In this document: positions 1 to 8,330 of the stretch, piece after piece | Layout of the letters: each line of letters starts with the position of its first letter | Numbering within the stretch: position 1 is the stretch's first letter | Assembly (NCBI RefSeq): GCF_003473545.1 | Contig: NZ_QUCM01000011.1 | Location: 24,191-88,190, forward strand | From: Clostridium sp. AM22-11AC | Lineage (GTDB): Bacteria > Bacillota > Clostridia > Lachnospirales > Lachnospiraceae | Reading direction: 5' to 3' | DNA: 64,000 bases | Notes under the pieces: generated by a model | Database searches by the model: none | What the model saw: the letters and a program-made list of their open reading frames with translations, nothing else | What the model was told of the DNA's origin: nothing | Translations under genes and position numbers: made by a program

Positions 1-426
1 CTGACCAATGATCACAAACATAAGGATCGGGAATACCCAGGTGGTCAGGAAGTTAAGTAATGGGGATGCCTGAGTGGGGATCTCTCTGCTGTAATTCTGG
101 ACTCCTGCGCTTTCCAGACGGTTTACCAGGTCATCTGCAGTGGTCATGTTTCCTGTTTTATAGGTAACCGCAGACCACGGTTTGTTTTTATCCTCATTTA
201 ATGTATACAAAATTTCTGTATAGTCACTGTTGACGTAGACCTGTTCTACGTTTCCTGAACTTAACTGTGTGGTGAACTCATTGAACGGTACTTCTACGGA
301 ACGCTCCATGACAGATGGAAATACTAATGCGTTTAATACCATTACAATGAGAAGGACGATACAGTAGTAGTATAAATAGGGTTTTCTGTTATTGTTATTG
401 CTGCTGTTGTCGTTTTTTACGCCCAT
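1..426 (-). CDS. ftsH: FtsH ATP-dependent zinc metalloprotease, N-terminal part (cut by window edge)
   Basis: FtsH is a membrane-anchored AAA+ zinc protease that degrades misfolded membrane proteins and regulators. Only the first 142 codons lie in the window; the frame stays open to base 1. The start is ATG at 426, preceded by AGAAGGAG. Visible are a short Asn-rich N-terminus, a first membrane segment at about residues 16-34, an extracytoplasmic FtsH_ext domain (EVPFNEFTTQL, VEQVYVNSDYTEI) and the start of the second membrane segment near residue 125. The AAA+ and protease domains, including HEXXH, would lie outside the window. Identification rests on the N-terminal architecture. It is divergent from the marR-type gene and has its own consensus promoter at 506-534. 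Confidence 0.88.
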   Translation of the reverse strand, partial: MGVKNDNSSNNNNRKPYLYYYCIVLLIVMVLNALVFPSVMERSVEVPFNEFTTQLSSGNVEQVYVNSDYTEILYTLNEDKNKPWSAVTYKTGNMTTADDLVNRLESAGVQNYSREIPTQASPLLNFLTTWVFPILMFVIIGQ

Positions 427-505
427 TGTGTTTTCTCCTTCTATTTTGTTTTATTTTGATTTTGATCTTTTCGCGATTACCTGTGTTTTTCGCTTTCTTG
501 ATGAT

Positions 506-534
506 AAAATAAACCCGCTTCCAGGTTTTGTCAA
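506..534 (-). promoter_or_regulatory. Vegetative promoter of ftsH
   Basis: Minus-strand -35 TTGACA (529-534) and -10 TATTTT (506-511) are separated by exactly 17 bases. They sit about 80 bases upstream of the ftsH start. Assignment is by match to the sigma-A consensus. Confidence 0.7.
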
Positions 535-603
535 TAGAAAATAGTAAATTTTTATTTACTTTTAATAATTATTGACATTTCATATTTGTTGTGGTACCGT
601 TTG

Positions 604-621
604 TTATATGGAACCATATAA
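604..621. promoter_or_regulatory. Perfect inverted repeat, candidate MarR operator
   Basis: TTATATGG-AA-CCATATAA has 8-base arms and a 2-base spacer. It lies 33 bases upstream of the MarR-type start codon and downstream of a TTGACA element at 572-577. An AT-rich dyad of about 18 bases in this position is typical of autoregulatory MarR sites. A weaker partial copy (GTGGTACC, 591-598) lies just upstream. Binding is inferred. Confidence 0.55.
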
Positions 622-653
622 AAAACACATCAGGACAGGAAGGAGACTTTTTT

Positions 654-1115
654 ATGGTTGATCAGCAGGAGCTTTCTTCTGCGGGCTTAAAGTTTATGGA
701 TTTTGCCATCCGTTTTTTTAATATGGCCAAATGCCAGTACCAGCAACAGAACCAGGTGAAAGCGAATAAAGCGGGATTTCAGGTCCTTTTTATTTTAAGT
801 ATGCCCGAATATACGCAGCCTACTATGAGTTTTCTGGCTGATGAAATGGGAATTACAAAGCAGCAGCTGACAAAGCTGGTGAATGATCTGGAAGCCATGG
901 GGCTGGTGAAGAGGATCCATGATGAGAGGAACCGGCGGCAGGTTTATGTGACTTTGACGGATGATGGCAGGAATGAATTTGAGGAAATAAAGCAGGCGAT
1001 GTTAGAGTGTACGGTGGCTGGGCTTAAGGACTTTTCGGAGGATGAGCTGGAGCAGCTGGGGGATTGCCTTGAAAGGCTGATCCCGTTGTTGGAGAAATTC
1101 AGAGGAAACTGCTAA
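654..1115 (+). CDS. MarR-family transcriptional regulator
   Basis: A 153-residue winged-helix regulator of the MarR family, which act as dimeric repressors released by small ligands or oxidants. The ATG at 654 was chosen because GGACAGGAAGGAG lies 8-20 bases upstream; an in-frame GTG at 591 lacks a ribosome site and would read through the operator dyad. The DNA-binding core covers roughly residues 45-110 (PTMSFLADEMGITKQQLTKL, then wing residues RNRRQVYVTLTDDG), flanked by dimerisation helices. It is divergent from ftsH. The target genes and ligand cannot be read from the sequence; autoregulation is inferred from the dyad at 604-621. Confidence 0.85.
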   Translation: MVDQQELSSAGLKFMDFAIRFFNMAKCQYQQQNQVKANKAGFQVLFILSMPEYTQPTMSFLADEMGITKQQLTKLVNDLEAMGLVKRIHDERNRRQVYVTLTDDGRNEFEEIKQAMLECTVAGLKDFSEDELEQLGDCLERLIPLLEKFRGNC

Positions 1116-1212
1116 TTTAAGCTGGGCTACAGATATATATAACCACCTCAAAATTGCAACCAATTTACCTTTTTGAGCATGTGATTTTATTTTTATAATG
1201 TGCCTTGCACCC

Positions 1213-1232
1213 ACCGCGCCGCCAGGCGCGGT
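1213..1232. repeat. GC-rich perfect palindrome
   Basis: ACCGCGCC-GCCA-GGCGCGGT has 8-base arms and a 4-base loop. It sits downstream of the MarR gene and just before the bidirectional terminator. It is much more GC-rich than its surroundings and may be a REP-like element. Confidence 0.5.
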
Positions 1233-1244
1233 TCAATCATACAT

Positions 1245-1292
1245 AAAAAAAATGAGTGTCAACAAAGCTTCATCTGTTGACACTCATTTTTT
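1245..1292. terminator. Bidirectional rho-independent terminator
   Basis: A perfect stem (AATGAGTGTCAACA with TGTTGACACTCATT) is flanked by A-runs on the left and T-runs on the right. It can therefore end the MarR transcript on the plus strand and the amino acid ABC operon on the minus strand. Its right edge overlaps the stop codon of the ATPase gene at 1291. Confidence 0.85.
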
Positions 1293-2040
1293 ACAGCACC
1301 TTACTTAAGAAAGACTTCAGGCGCTCATTTTTAGGATTTGAGAAGAACTCTTCCGGTGCGGCTTCTTCCATGAAGTAACCGCCGTCCATGAACATGACTC
1401 TGGTAGCAACTTCTCTTGCGAAGCCCATTTCGTGGGTTACCACTACCATGGTCATTTTTTCAGCGGCCAGGTCACGCATTACGTTTAATACCTCGCCTAC
1501 CATTTCCGGGTCGAGAGCGGAAGTCGGCTCATCGAAGAGCATTACGTCTGGCTTCATGCAGAGGGCTCTTACAATGGCGATACGCTGTTTCTGACCACCG
1601 GAAAGCTGGCTTGGATATGCATGGGCTCTGTCAGCAAGGCCGACACGCTCTAAAAGGCGCATAGCCTCTGCTTCTGCCTCCTGCTGGCTCTTGCCCTGAA
1701 GCTTCATAGGCGCCAGTGTCAGGTTTTTCATGATATCCATATGCGGGAACAGGTTGAACTGCTGGAATACCATTCCCATTTTCTGACGGTGTTTATCAAT
1801 ATCGGTTTTCGGATCTGTAATATCGGTACCTTCAAAATAGATATGGCCTTTTGTAGGCTCTTCCAGACGGTTTAAGCAGCGTAAGAAGGTACTTTTACCG
1901 GAACCGGATGGTCCTACTACAAATACTACATCACCTTTGTAGATATCCACTGTGATATCTTTTAATACTTCGATGTTTCCAAAGCTCTTTCCAAGGTTCT
2001 GCACCTGGATCAGAGGCTCTCTTTTTTCATTACCGCTCAC
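1291..2040 (-). CDS. Polar amino acid ABC transporter, ATP-binding protein
   Basis: A 249-residue ATPase of the GlnQ/HisP/ArtM type that powers import of a polar amino acid. Visible motifs are Walker A GPSGSGKS (about residues 43-50), Q-loop QQFNLF, signature LSGGQ, Walker B VMLFDEP and H-loop VTHEMGFA. The start is GTG at 2040 with GGAGG about 10 bases upstream. The gene overlaps the permease gene by 11 bases, so the two are translationally coupled. It is the last gene of a three-gene operon (binding protein, permease, ATPase) ending at the terminator at 1245-1292. Substrate is not decided by the sequence. Confidence 0.93.
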   Translation of the reverse strand: MSGNEKREPLIQVQNLGKSFGNIEVLKDITVDIYKGDVVFVVGPSGSGKSTFLRCLNRLEEPTKGHIYFEGTDITDPKTDIDKHRQKMGMVFQQFNLFPHMDIMKNLTLAPMKLQGKSQQEAEAEAMRLLERVGLADRAHAYPSQLSGGQKQRIAIVRALCMKPDVMLFDEPTSALDPEMVGEVLNVMRDLAAEKMTMVVVTHEMGFAREVATRVMFMDGGYFMEEAAPEEFFSNPKNERLKSFLSKVL

Positions 2041-2722
2041 TCTGACGCAGCCTCCTTTCCAGAATCTGGATCAGTTTTGTGAAGATCATAACAATAACCA
2101 GATAAACCAGTGCAACTGCGATCAATGGCATAAACGCACTGTAGGTTCTGCTTCGGATGATATCGCCGCCTTTGGTAAGATCCTGGATTGCGATGTAACC
2201 GGAAACAGAGGTCTCTTTTAACAGAGAAATGAACTCGTTACACAGAGTTGGCAGTACGGTTTTGAATGCCTGAGGCATGATCACGTACCACATGGTCTGA
2301 GCGTAGTTAAAGCCAAGGCTTCGTCCTGCTTCCATCTGTCCCGGATCAATTGACATGATACCGCTTCGGAAAATTTCTGCCACATAAGCGCCGGAGTTGA
2401 TGCCGAATGCCATGATCGCTACCGGTACTTTATCAATACGTGTGCTTCCAAATACAACAAAATAGATGATCAGCAGCTGAACAACTACAGGTGTACCGCG
2501 GATAACTGTCAGATAGATCTTGCACAGAATATTCAGCAGTTTTAAGTTTCCTGTTTTATCGTGGGTAGAACGGATCATACCTACGATAAATCCCAGAACA
2601 ATGCCCATCATGCAGGCAAAGAAGGTTATGATCAGTGTGGTCTTAAGACCATCTGCAATATAATGCCACCGATCATCTGAAATAAAATTCAGATAAAATG
2701 CATCTGTAAAATTTTTCCACAT
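2030..2722 (-). CDS. Polar amino acid ABC transporter, permease
   Basis: A 230-residue inner-membrane permease of the HisM/GlnP family. An N-terminal segment ([21 protein letters not shown]) opens a five-helix core. The EAA-type loop ([28 protein letters not shown]) that docks on the ATPase is clear. The start is set at ATG 2722 because AAAGGA lies 8 bases upstream; an in-frame ATG at 2731 is too close to that site. The single permease gene implies a homodimeric channel. It is followed by an overlapping ATPase gene and preceded by the binding-protein gene after 47 bases. Confidence 0.92.
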   Translation of the reverse strand: MWKNFTDAFYLNFISDDRWHYIADGLKTTLIITFFACMMGIVLGFIVGMIRSTHDKTGNLKLLNILCKIYLTVIRGTPVVVQLLIIYFVVFGSTRIDKVPVAIMAFGINSGAYVAEIFRSGIMSIDPGQMEAGRSLGFNYAQTMWYVIMPQAFKTVLPTLCNEFISLLKETSVSGYIAIQDLTKGGDIIRSRTYSAFMPLIAVALVYLVIVMIFTKLIQILERRLRQSER

Positions 2723-2769
2723 GCCGATCATCCTTTTCTCTCTAAATACTTGTTTCTAATGACTATTGA

Positions 2770-3609
2770 TTACTCTGCCTTGATGTACTTAGCTACGATC
2801 TCGTCCAGAGTTCCGTTGTCCTTTAAGGTCTCTAATGCGCCGTTTACTTTGTCAAGCAGCTCGGTGTTGCCCTTCTTTACAGCAATTGCATACTCTTCTA
2901 CAGTAAATGCTTCGTCTAAGATCTTTAAGCCTTCTGTTTCAGATACGAAAGTCTTTGCTGGCTCACCATCGATAACAACTGCATCGATCTTGCCCTGGCT
3001 TAATGCCTGAACAGCTTCAAATCCCTTGTTGTAACGCTCTACAGTGGTTCCGTCTGCTTCCAGATCAGATACATAAATGTCACCGGTAGTTCCTAACTGA
3101 ACACCAACGGTAACTCCCTTTAAGTCATCTGGACCAGCGATCTCGCTGTCTTCCTTAACGATGATCATCTGGGAAGCAGTTGCATAAGTATCAGAGAAAT
3201 CTACAGATGCCTTACGGTCTTCAGTTACAGTCATACCAGCTAAAGCCATATCAGCCTTACCGGATACGATCTCTGGGATAATGGAGTCAAATGCGATATC
3301 TTCAATCTCTAATTCCATACCAAGCTCATCAGCAATAGCCTGTGCGATCTCAGCGTCGATACCTACGATCTTGTCTCCGTCATGGAACTCGTATGGTGGG
3401 AACTCAGCGTTGGTTGCCATAACCAGTTTGCCGCCTGCTGCTTCCTTTGACTCAGCTGCTGTACTCTCTGCTGCAGTGGATTCTTCTTTTGCTGCTGCAG
3501 TTGTATCTGCTGCTGCAGCTGCTGTTGTCTCTTTTGCGGAACCGCCGCATGCGGTTAAGGATGCTGCCATAAGAGCAGCCATTGTCAGTGCGATTACTCT
3601 TTTTTTCAT
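2770..3609 (-). CDS. Polar amino acid ABC transporter, substrate-binding lipoprotein
   Basis: A 279-residue family 3 solute-binding lipoprotein. It starts at ATG 3609 behind AGAGGAG (an in-frame ATG at 3639 has no such site). The signal peptide ends in lipobox LTAC followed by GGS. A low-complexity Ala/Thr/Glu linker (residues about 24-62) precedes the two-lobed domain (KLVMATNAEFPPYEFHDGDKIVGIDAEIAQAIA, and the hinge region GTTGDIYVSDL). Families with this fold bind His, Gln, Arg, Lys or cystine; specificity cannot be assigned. It is the first gene of the importer operon. Confidence 0.92.
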   Translation of the reverse strand: MKKRVIALTMAALMAASLTACGGSAKETTAAAAADTTAAAKEESTAAESTAAESKEAAGGKLVMATNAEFPPYEFHDGDKIVGIDAEIAQAIADELGMELEIEDIAFDSIIPEIVSGKADMALAGMTVTEDRKASVDFSDTYATASQMIIVKEDSEIAGPDDLKGVTVGVQLGTTGDIYVSDLEADGTTVERYNKGFEAVQALSQGKIDAVVIDGEPAKTFVSETEGLKILDEAFTVEEYAIAVKKGNTELLDKVNGALETLKDNGTLDEIVAKYIKAE

Positions 3610-3683
3610 AATGTTTTCTCCTCTTGCATGTTTATGCATATTATTATGTTTGCTCCCTCTATGGTGGGAAAGCTGTCTGTTCT

Positions 3684-3728
3684 ATTATAATGCTTTTTTT
3701 CTTTTTAGCAAGAGTAAATTTATACATA
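3684..3728 (-). promoter_or_regulatory. Promoter of the amino acid importer, with possible ARG-box-like site
   Basis: Minus-strand -35 TTGCTA (3706-3711), 16-base spacer and -10 TATAAT (3684-3689). Directly upstream, TATGTATAAATTTACTC (about 3712-3728, minus strand) partly fits the ArgR box pattern TNTGNATWWWWATNCA. The promoter is well supported; the ArgR site is only suggestive. Confidence 0.6.
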
Positions 3729-3763
3729 GGGTTTATGGGGTTTATGCAACTCTATATATAATT

Positions 3764-4600
3764 TTACTTTCTGAGAGCCGCCTGTACCAGGTGTTTGGCA
3801 AGAACGGCAGTGGTAACTGCGCCTACGCCTCCCGGAACAGGTGTAAGTTTTCCAGATTTTTCCTCTAAAGTTTCAGCAGCTACATCACCGCAAAGTTTTC
3901 CATTTTCATCTACGTTAATGCCTACATCGATCACAGTAGTATTTTCACCTACATAGGAGGCATCTAACATTTTTGCCTTTCCTGCAGCTGCTACCAGGAT
4001 CTCAGCCTGTTTGCAGGTGCCTGGAAGGTCTTTGGTGCGGGTGTGGCAGATGGTGACTGTGGCATTTTCTTTTAAAAGGAGCATGGACAGAGGACGGCCT
4101 ACAACCATGCTGCGGCCTACGATCGCTGCTCTTTTTCCTTCCATAGAAATGTCATATGCCTTTAATACTTCGATCACTGCCTCTGCTGTACATGGTGCAA
4201 ATCCGGTAGAGTCTCCGGAGAATACTTTTGCAATATTTACCGGTGAAATGCCATCCAGGTCCTTTTTCGGGTCGATCATGGCTTCAATGTCTTTTTCACA
4301 GATCTGCTTTGGAAGAGGACGAAGGAGAAGGATACCGCTTACATCCGGGTCTTCGTTGATAGCGGTAAATTCTTTTTTGAATGCTTCGTCTGTGATGTCA
4401 GCAGGAAATGTATAGCACTGGGAGCGGAGTCCGAATGCATCCATTTTCTTTACAGCTCCTCTTTCGTAGGACATATCATCTGGATTTTCTCCTACGCGGA
4501 CGATAGCCAGCTTTGGTGCCGGTCCGTTTATTTTTTCAAGCATTGCCCCTACTTCTTCTTTGATCTTTGCGGAAACAGGTGCGCCTTTGATTAATTCCAT
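3764..4600 (-). CDS. folD: Methylenetetrahydrofolate dehydrogenase/cyclohydrolase FolD
   Basis: A 278-residue cytoplasmic enzyme that interconverts 5,10-methylene-, 5,10-methenyl- and 10-formyl-tetrahydrofolate. Family motifs are present: the catalytic Tyr and Lys region SYERGAVKKMDAFG (residues about 44-57), the substrate segment GILLLRPLPKQI, DKDL-like PKKDLDGISPVN, the NADP-binding GRSMVVGRP and the C-terminal PVPGGVGAVTTAVL. The start ATG at 4600 has AAGGAG upstream. It follows fchA after 21 bases on the same strand, so one-carbon folate steps are encoded together. Confidence 0.95.
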   Translation of the reverse strand: MELIKGAPVSAKIKEEVGAMLEKINGPAPKLAIVRVGENPDDMSYERGAVKKMDAFGLRSQCYTFPADITDEAFKKEFTAINEDPDVSGILLLRPLPKQICEKDIEAMIDPKKDLDGISPVNIAKVFSGDSTGFAPCTAEAVIEVLKAYDISMEGKRAAIVGRSMVVGRPLSMLLLKENATVTICHTRTKDLPGTCKQAEILVAAAGKAKMLDASYVGENTTVIDVGINVDENGKLCGDVAAETLEEKSGKLTPVPGGVGAVTTAVLAKHLVQAALRK

Positions 4601-4621
4601 ATTAATTTTCTCCTTTTATGA

Positions 4622-5248
4622 TCATATAAGCTGTGCCAGGACTTTTTCGTAGATCTCATCTGCCTGGGAAGTGCCGATCTTGATCATGCGTTTTGCCTTC
4701 TGGTTGATCTCTTCTGCTTTTTCACGATTTTTCATGGATTTCGTGTTTATATATACATTCATGACAGCTCCAAGAAGCGCTGTACGGGTAAACTGTACCG
4801 CTACGCCCACATCGCTGACTGCCATGCGGCTTCCTTTATCTGCCAGGACGTCTAAAATTTCTAAGAGTTCCAGTGATTTTTCCATGATCTCTACTGGAAC
4901 CATGCTGGCATCTAACAGCTTTTCTTCCATAACGGCATCTTTATGCTCTTTTTCTTCCGGGGTGGCGGATGGCAGGCGGTAACATTCTGCAAGAGGTGCA
5001 AATACTTCTGCGTCACGGTCGGAGAAGTGCAGGAATTCCTGCTGCATGTTCTTTAAATCAGTCAGGTATTTCTGCATTTCGTCTTCTACTTCTGCATATT
5101 TTTTCTTTCCTACAGTCAGATTTACCACCATCTGTCCCAGGGCATTTCCCAGTGCTCCTGCTAAAGCGGATGCTCCGCCGCCTCCCGGAACCGGCGCCTT
5201 AGATGAAAGGACCTCCAGGTACTCACTTATCTTTTTCTCTTCTGTCAT
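4622..5248 (-). CDS. fchA: FchA-type methenyltetrahydrofolate cyclohydrolase (cyclodeaminase/cyclohydrolase family)
   Basis: A 208-residue all-helical protein of the FTCD-C/FchA family, which performs formiminotetrahydrofolate cyclodeamination and/or methenyl-THF hydrolysis. The N-terminal SSKAPVPGGGGASALAGALG is the family hallmark, followed by VVNLTVGKKKY. The start ATG at 5248 has GAGGAG upstream. It sits immediately upstream of folD, as in clostridia and acetogens where both feed the methyl branch of one-carbon metabolism. Cyclodeaminase versus cyclohydrolase activity cannot be separated by sequence alone. Confidence 0.88.
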   Translation of the reverse strand: MTEEKKISEYLEVLSSKAPVPGGGGASALAGALGNALGQMVVNLTVGKKKYAEVEDEMQKYLTDLKNMQQEFLHFSDRDAEVFAPLAECYRLPSATPEEKEHKDAVMEEKLLDASMVPVEIMEKSLELLEILDVLADKGSRMAVSDVGVAVQFTRTALLGAVMNVYINTKSMKNREKAEEINQKAKRMIKIGTSQADEIYEKVLAQLI

Positions 5249-5348
5249 TCTTTCTCCTCAATAATCTCTGTGTGCTGTCTGCACAGCAGACATGCTGAAA
5301 CCACCTGTGAAAAACACGGGATGCGTATTTTGTTTCCTACGTTTTACC

Positions 5349-6125
5349 TTATTCCTCAGCCTTGACAATCACGTCTTTTGTCAGATCCTTGATCACTTCT
5401 CCTGCAATGATCAGGCCTACCACGGACGGCACAAATGCAGTACTTCCCGGAATATCCCGGCGTTCAGTACATTTATGAGCTGCACCTGGCGGGCAGATGC
5501 AGTGGTTTCTGCAACTGATGGCCATATCGTTGATCGGTCTTGTAGGCTGCTCCTCGGAGTAAACCACCTTTAATTTCTTTACGCCTCTTTTTTTCAGCTC
5601 CCGGCGCATAACTTTTGCCAACGGGCAGACTTTTGTTTTGTAAATGTCAGCTACACGGAACATGGTAGGATCTAATTTATTTCCGGCGCCCATGGAGCTG
5701 ATGATGGGAACTCCTTTTTCTTTTGCTTTCATTACCAGTTCCAGCTTGGCTGTAACGGTATCTACTGCGTCTACGATATAGTCGTAATCTTCAAATGGAA
5801 ATTCGTCTGCGTTTTCCGGCAGGAAGAAGCATTTGTGGATCTCTACCTTTACGTCCGGGTTGATCTCCAGCATACGTTCTTTCATCACTTCTGCCTTGTA
5901 TTTTCCTACAGTTTTGCGGGTTGCAATGATCTGGCGGTTTAAGTTGGTCAGGCATACTTTATCGTCATCGATCAGGTCGAATGCGCCTACTCCGCTTCGC
6001 ACCAGTGCTTCACAGGTATAACCGCCTACTCCGCCGATGCCAAATACTGCTACACGGGAAGAAGCCAGCTTTTCCATTGCCGCTTTGCCAAATAATAATT
6101 CTGTTCTTGAAAACTGATTTAACAT
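5349..6125 (-). CDS. tcdA: tRNA threonylcarbamoyladenosine dehydratase-like protein (TcdA/CsdL family)
   Basis: A 258-residue E1-like (ThiF/MoeB fold) ATP-dependent enzyme. TcdA cyclises t6A at position 37 of ANN-decoding tRNAs. Seen are the nucleotide-binding GIGGVGGYTCEALVRSG (residues about 29-45), LIDDDKVCLTNLNRQ, the adenylation segment DYDYIVDAVDTVTAK, and a C-terminal Cys-bearing segment. Start ATG 6125 is preceded by AGAGGA; an upstream in-frame ATG at 6149 lacks one. It lies 100 bases upstream of fchA on the same strand and may share its transcript. Confidence 0.85.
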   Translation of the reverse strand: MLNQFSRTELLFGKAAMEKLASSRVAVFGIGGVGGYTCEALVRSGVGAFDLIDDDKVCLTNLNRQIIATRKTVGKYKAEVMKERMLEINPDVKVEIHKCFFLPENADEFPFEDYDYIVDAVDTVTAKLELVMKAKEKGVPIISSMGAGNKLDPTMFRVADIYKTKVCPLAKVMRRELKKRGVKKLKVVYSEEQPTRPINDMAISCRNHCICPPGAAHKCTERRDIPGSTAFVPSVVGLIIAGEVIKDLTKDVIVKAEE

Positions 6126-6235
6126 GCATTTTTCCTCTTTATCTGTCACTCACTTGTCAGTAGTATCATGCTGTTGGTCATATAGTGCACAGACCATAAC
6201 TATTACTTAAAAAATGATACTTCATACCCGCTGTC

Positions 6236-6264
6236 TTGTCAATTGGCAAACCTTTGGGTATAAT
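6236..6264 (+). promoter_or_regulatory. Strong vegetative promoter
   Basis: -35 TTGTCA (6236-6241), a 17-base spacer and a perfect -10 TATAAT (6259-6264). It lies about 47 bases upstream of the small gene at 6311. Confidence 0.78.
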
Positions 6265-6310
6265 AGTCATAACTAACTGCAGATCAAATCCAAAAGAGGT
6301 GTATACAAAC

Positions 6311-6544
6311 ATGAATCCAATGAATTTTCTTGCTTTAAAACCATCCTGGGAAAAATTTCGGACCAATCACCCGAAAATGATCTCCTTTGTGAAAACAGCT
6401 TCCAGGGAAAGCTTTTTAGATGAAGGCAGTCTGATCGAGATCAAGGTCACCAACAGCAGCGGAAAAACCATGGCTGCCAATATCCGTGTGAAAAAAGATG
6501 ATATTGAGTTTTTAGGAGGCTTAAAAAATGCGCTGGAGAAGTAA
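6311..6544 (+). CDS. Small conserved-looking protein of unknown function (77 aa)
   Basis: I do not recognise this protein. It starts at ATG 6311, with AGAGGTG 11-17 bases upstream and a strong promoter at 6236-6264, so it is likely expressed. The 77 residues are soluble, Lys-rich and lack a signal peptide or membrane segment. The pattern EGSLIEIKVTNSSGKTMAANIRVKKDDIEFL suggests a short beta-rich domain after an N-terminal helical part. It stands alone upstream of the flotillin gene, separated by 159 bases. Confidence 0.72.
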   Translation: MNPMNFLALKPSWEKFRTNHPKMISFVKTASRESFLDEGSLIEIKVTNSSGKTMAANIRVKKDDIEFLGGLKNALEK

Positions 6545-6703
6545 TTTCCCCGGCGTATTTTTTAATATTTTTTCTTACATTTTTTTACATTTTAATGAAA
6601 TGTATATATTCTTTGATTTTTATATGGTAAAATTCAGATACAAAATATTATTTTACTTGAAGCTGCCAGTTGGATATCACGGCAGTGTCAGAAAGGAGTT
6701 CCT

Positions 6704-8269
6704 ATGTTAGAACTGATCCTCTATTTTGGTCCTGTTATCCTGGTTGTCCTTCTGGTGCTTCTTATTATAACCCAGGGATACGTAAAAGCTCCACCGGATC
6801 ACGCCTATATTATCTCCGGTCTCAGAAAAGAGCCCCGGGTGCTGGTAGGCCGCGCCGGTCTGAAACTGCCTTTCTTTGAGCAGCTTGATAAGCTTTATCT
6901 TGGCCAGATCACCGTTGACATTAAAACAGATGAGTACATTCCTACTAATGATTTTATCAATGTTATGGTGGACGCTGTTGCAAAGGTACGCGTGGCAGAT
7001 GACCCGGCCATGTTAAAACTGGCTATGCGAAATTTCTTAAATAAGAATTCTGCCAAGATCGCCGCTGATCTGCAGGACTCTCTTCAGGGTAATATGCGAG
7101 AGATCATCGGTACGTTGACTCTGCGTGCGATCAATACAGACCGTGACTCTTTCTCAGATCAGGTTATGGCAAAGGCTTCTAAGGATATGGAGAAGCTGGG
7201 AATTGAGATCCTTTCCTGCAATATCCAGAATGTAACAGATGAACATGGCCTGATCCAGGATCTTGGTATGGATAATACTTCTAAGATCCGCAAGGACGCT
7301 TCCATTGCAAAGGCGGAGGCAGAACGTGATATTGCCATTGCCCAGGCTGCTGCAGATAAGGCTTCCAATGAGGCAAGAGTTCTTGCAGAAACAGAGATCG
7401 CCCAGAAAAATAATGAACTGGCTATTAAAAAGGCTGAATTGCAGAAAGCTTCTGACACGAAAAAGGCTGAAGCAGATGCTGCTTACGAGATCCAGAAACA
7501 GGAACAGCAAAAGACCATCCAGGCAGCTACTGTAAATGCCCAGATTGCCAAAGCTGAACGTGAAGCTGAACTGCGCAAACAGGAAGTTGCTGTACAGCAG
7601 CAGGCATTGGAAGCTGAGATCAATAAGAAAGCGGATGCTGACCGTTATGCCATTGAGCAGGCTGCTGCCGCTGACCTGACCCGCCGCCAGAGAGAAGCAG
7701 AAGCAAAGAAATACGAACAGGAAAAGGAAGCAGAAGCACGAAAGGCCCAGGCGGAAGCACAGAAATACGCTATGCTCCAGGAAGCAGAAGGTATCCGGGC
7801 GAGAGGTGAAGCAGAAGCTGCCGCTATCCAGGCAAAGGCTTTAGCAGAAGCAGAAGGTATGGAAAAGAAAGCCCAGGCTTACCAGAAGTACAACCACGCT
7901 GCTATGGCAGAAATGATGATGAAAGTCCTTCCTGAAATTGCCGGAAAGATCGCAGAACCATTATCCCAGATCGACAAGATCACCATTATCGGCGGTGGAA
8001 ATGGGTCTGATGACGGTGTTGGCAACGTTGCAGGCAATGTGCCTGTGGTTATGGCAAAGCTGTTTGAGTCCATGAAAGAGGCTACAGGCGTTGACCTGGC
8101 TGAGATCATGAAAGCAGATACATATGATGCCAAGGTGACCAGGAATATTAACCTGAACGGGGCAGAGGATGCCTTGAAGCAGGTGATCGCTGCTGATACA
8201 GCTCCCGCTGACAAACCTGTTGCTGAAACAGATCCTGAGATTGCTAAGACTTCTGAGATTACTGAATAA
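6704..8269 (+). CDS. Flotillin-family membrane scaffold protein (SPFH domain)
   Basis: A 521-residue flotillin (YuaG/FloT/YqiK type) that organises membrane microdomains. One N-terminal membrane segment (ILYFGPVILVVLLVLLII, residues about 4-21) is followed by an SPFH/band 7 domain (about 30-200) and a long Ala/Glu/Lys/Gln-rich coiled coil (about 200-400) with many EAEAKKAE-like heptads. A Gly/Ala-rich oligomerisation region and an Ala/Pro/Glu tail follow. Start ATG 6704 is preceded by GAAAGGAG. It appears monocistronic, ending at a strong terminator at 8277-8314. No NfeD partner gene is visible. Confidence 0.92.
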   Translation: MLELILYFGPVILVVLLVLLIITQGYVKAPPDHAYIISGLRKEPRVLVGRAGLKLPFFEQLDKLYLGQITVDIKTDEYIPTNDFINVMVDAVAKVRVADDPAMLKLAMRNFLNKNSAKIAADLQDSLQGNMREIIGTLTLRAINTDRDSFSDQVMAKASKDMEKLGIEILSCNIQNVTDEHGLIQDLGMDNTSKIRKDASIAKAEAERDIAIAQAAADKASNEARVLAETEIAQKNNELAIKKAELQKASDTKKAEADAAYEIQKQEQQKTIQAATVNAQIAKAEREAELRKQEVAVQQQALEAEINKKADADRYAIEQAAAADLTRRQREAEAKKYEQEKEAEARKAQAEAQKYAMLQEAEGIRARGEAEAAAIQAKALAEAEGMEKKAQAYQKYNHAAMAEMMMKVLPEIAGKIAEPLSQIDKITIIGGGNGSDDGVGNVAGNVPVVMAKLFESMKEATGVDLAEIMKADTYDAKVTRNINLNGAEDALKQVIAADTAPADKPVAETDPEIAKTSEITE

Positions 8270-8276
8270 AATATAC

Positions 8277-8314
8277 GGGCGGCTGCACTTTATAATGCGG
8301 CCGCCCATTTTTTA
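8277..8314 (+). terminator. Rho-independent terminator of the flotillin gene
   Basis: Stem GGGCGGCTGCA with TGCGGCCGCCC, followed by ATTTTTT. It begins 7 bases past the stop codon. Confidence 0.9.
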
Positions 8315-8330
8315 TGCCTGCTTTTATAAA

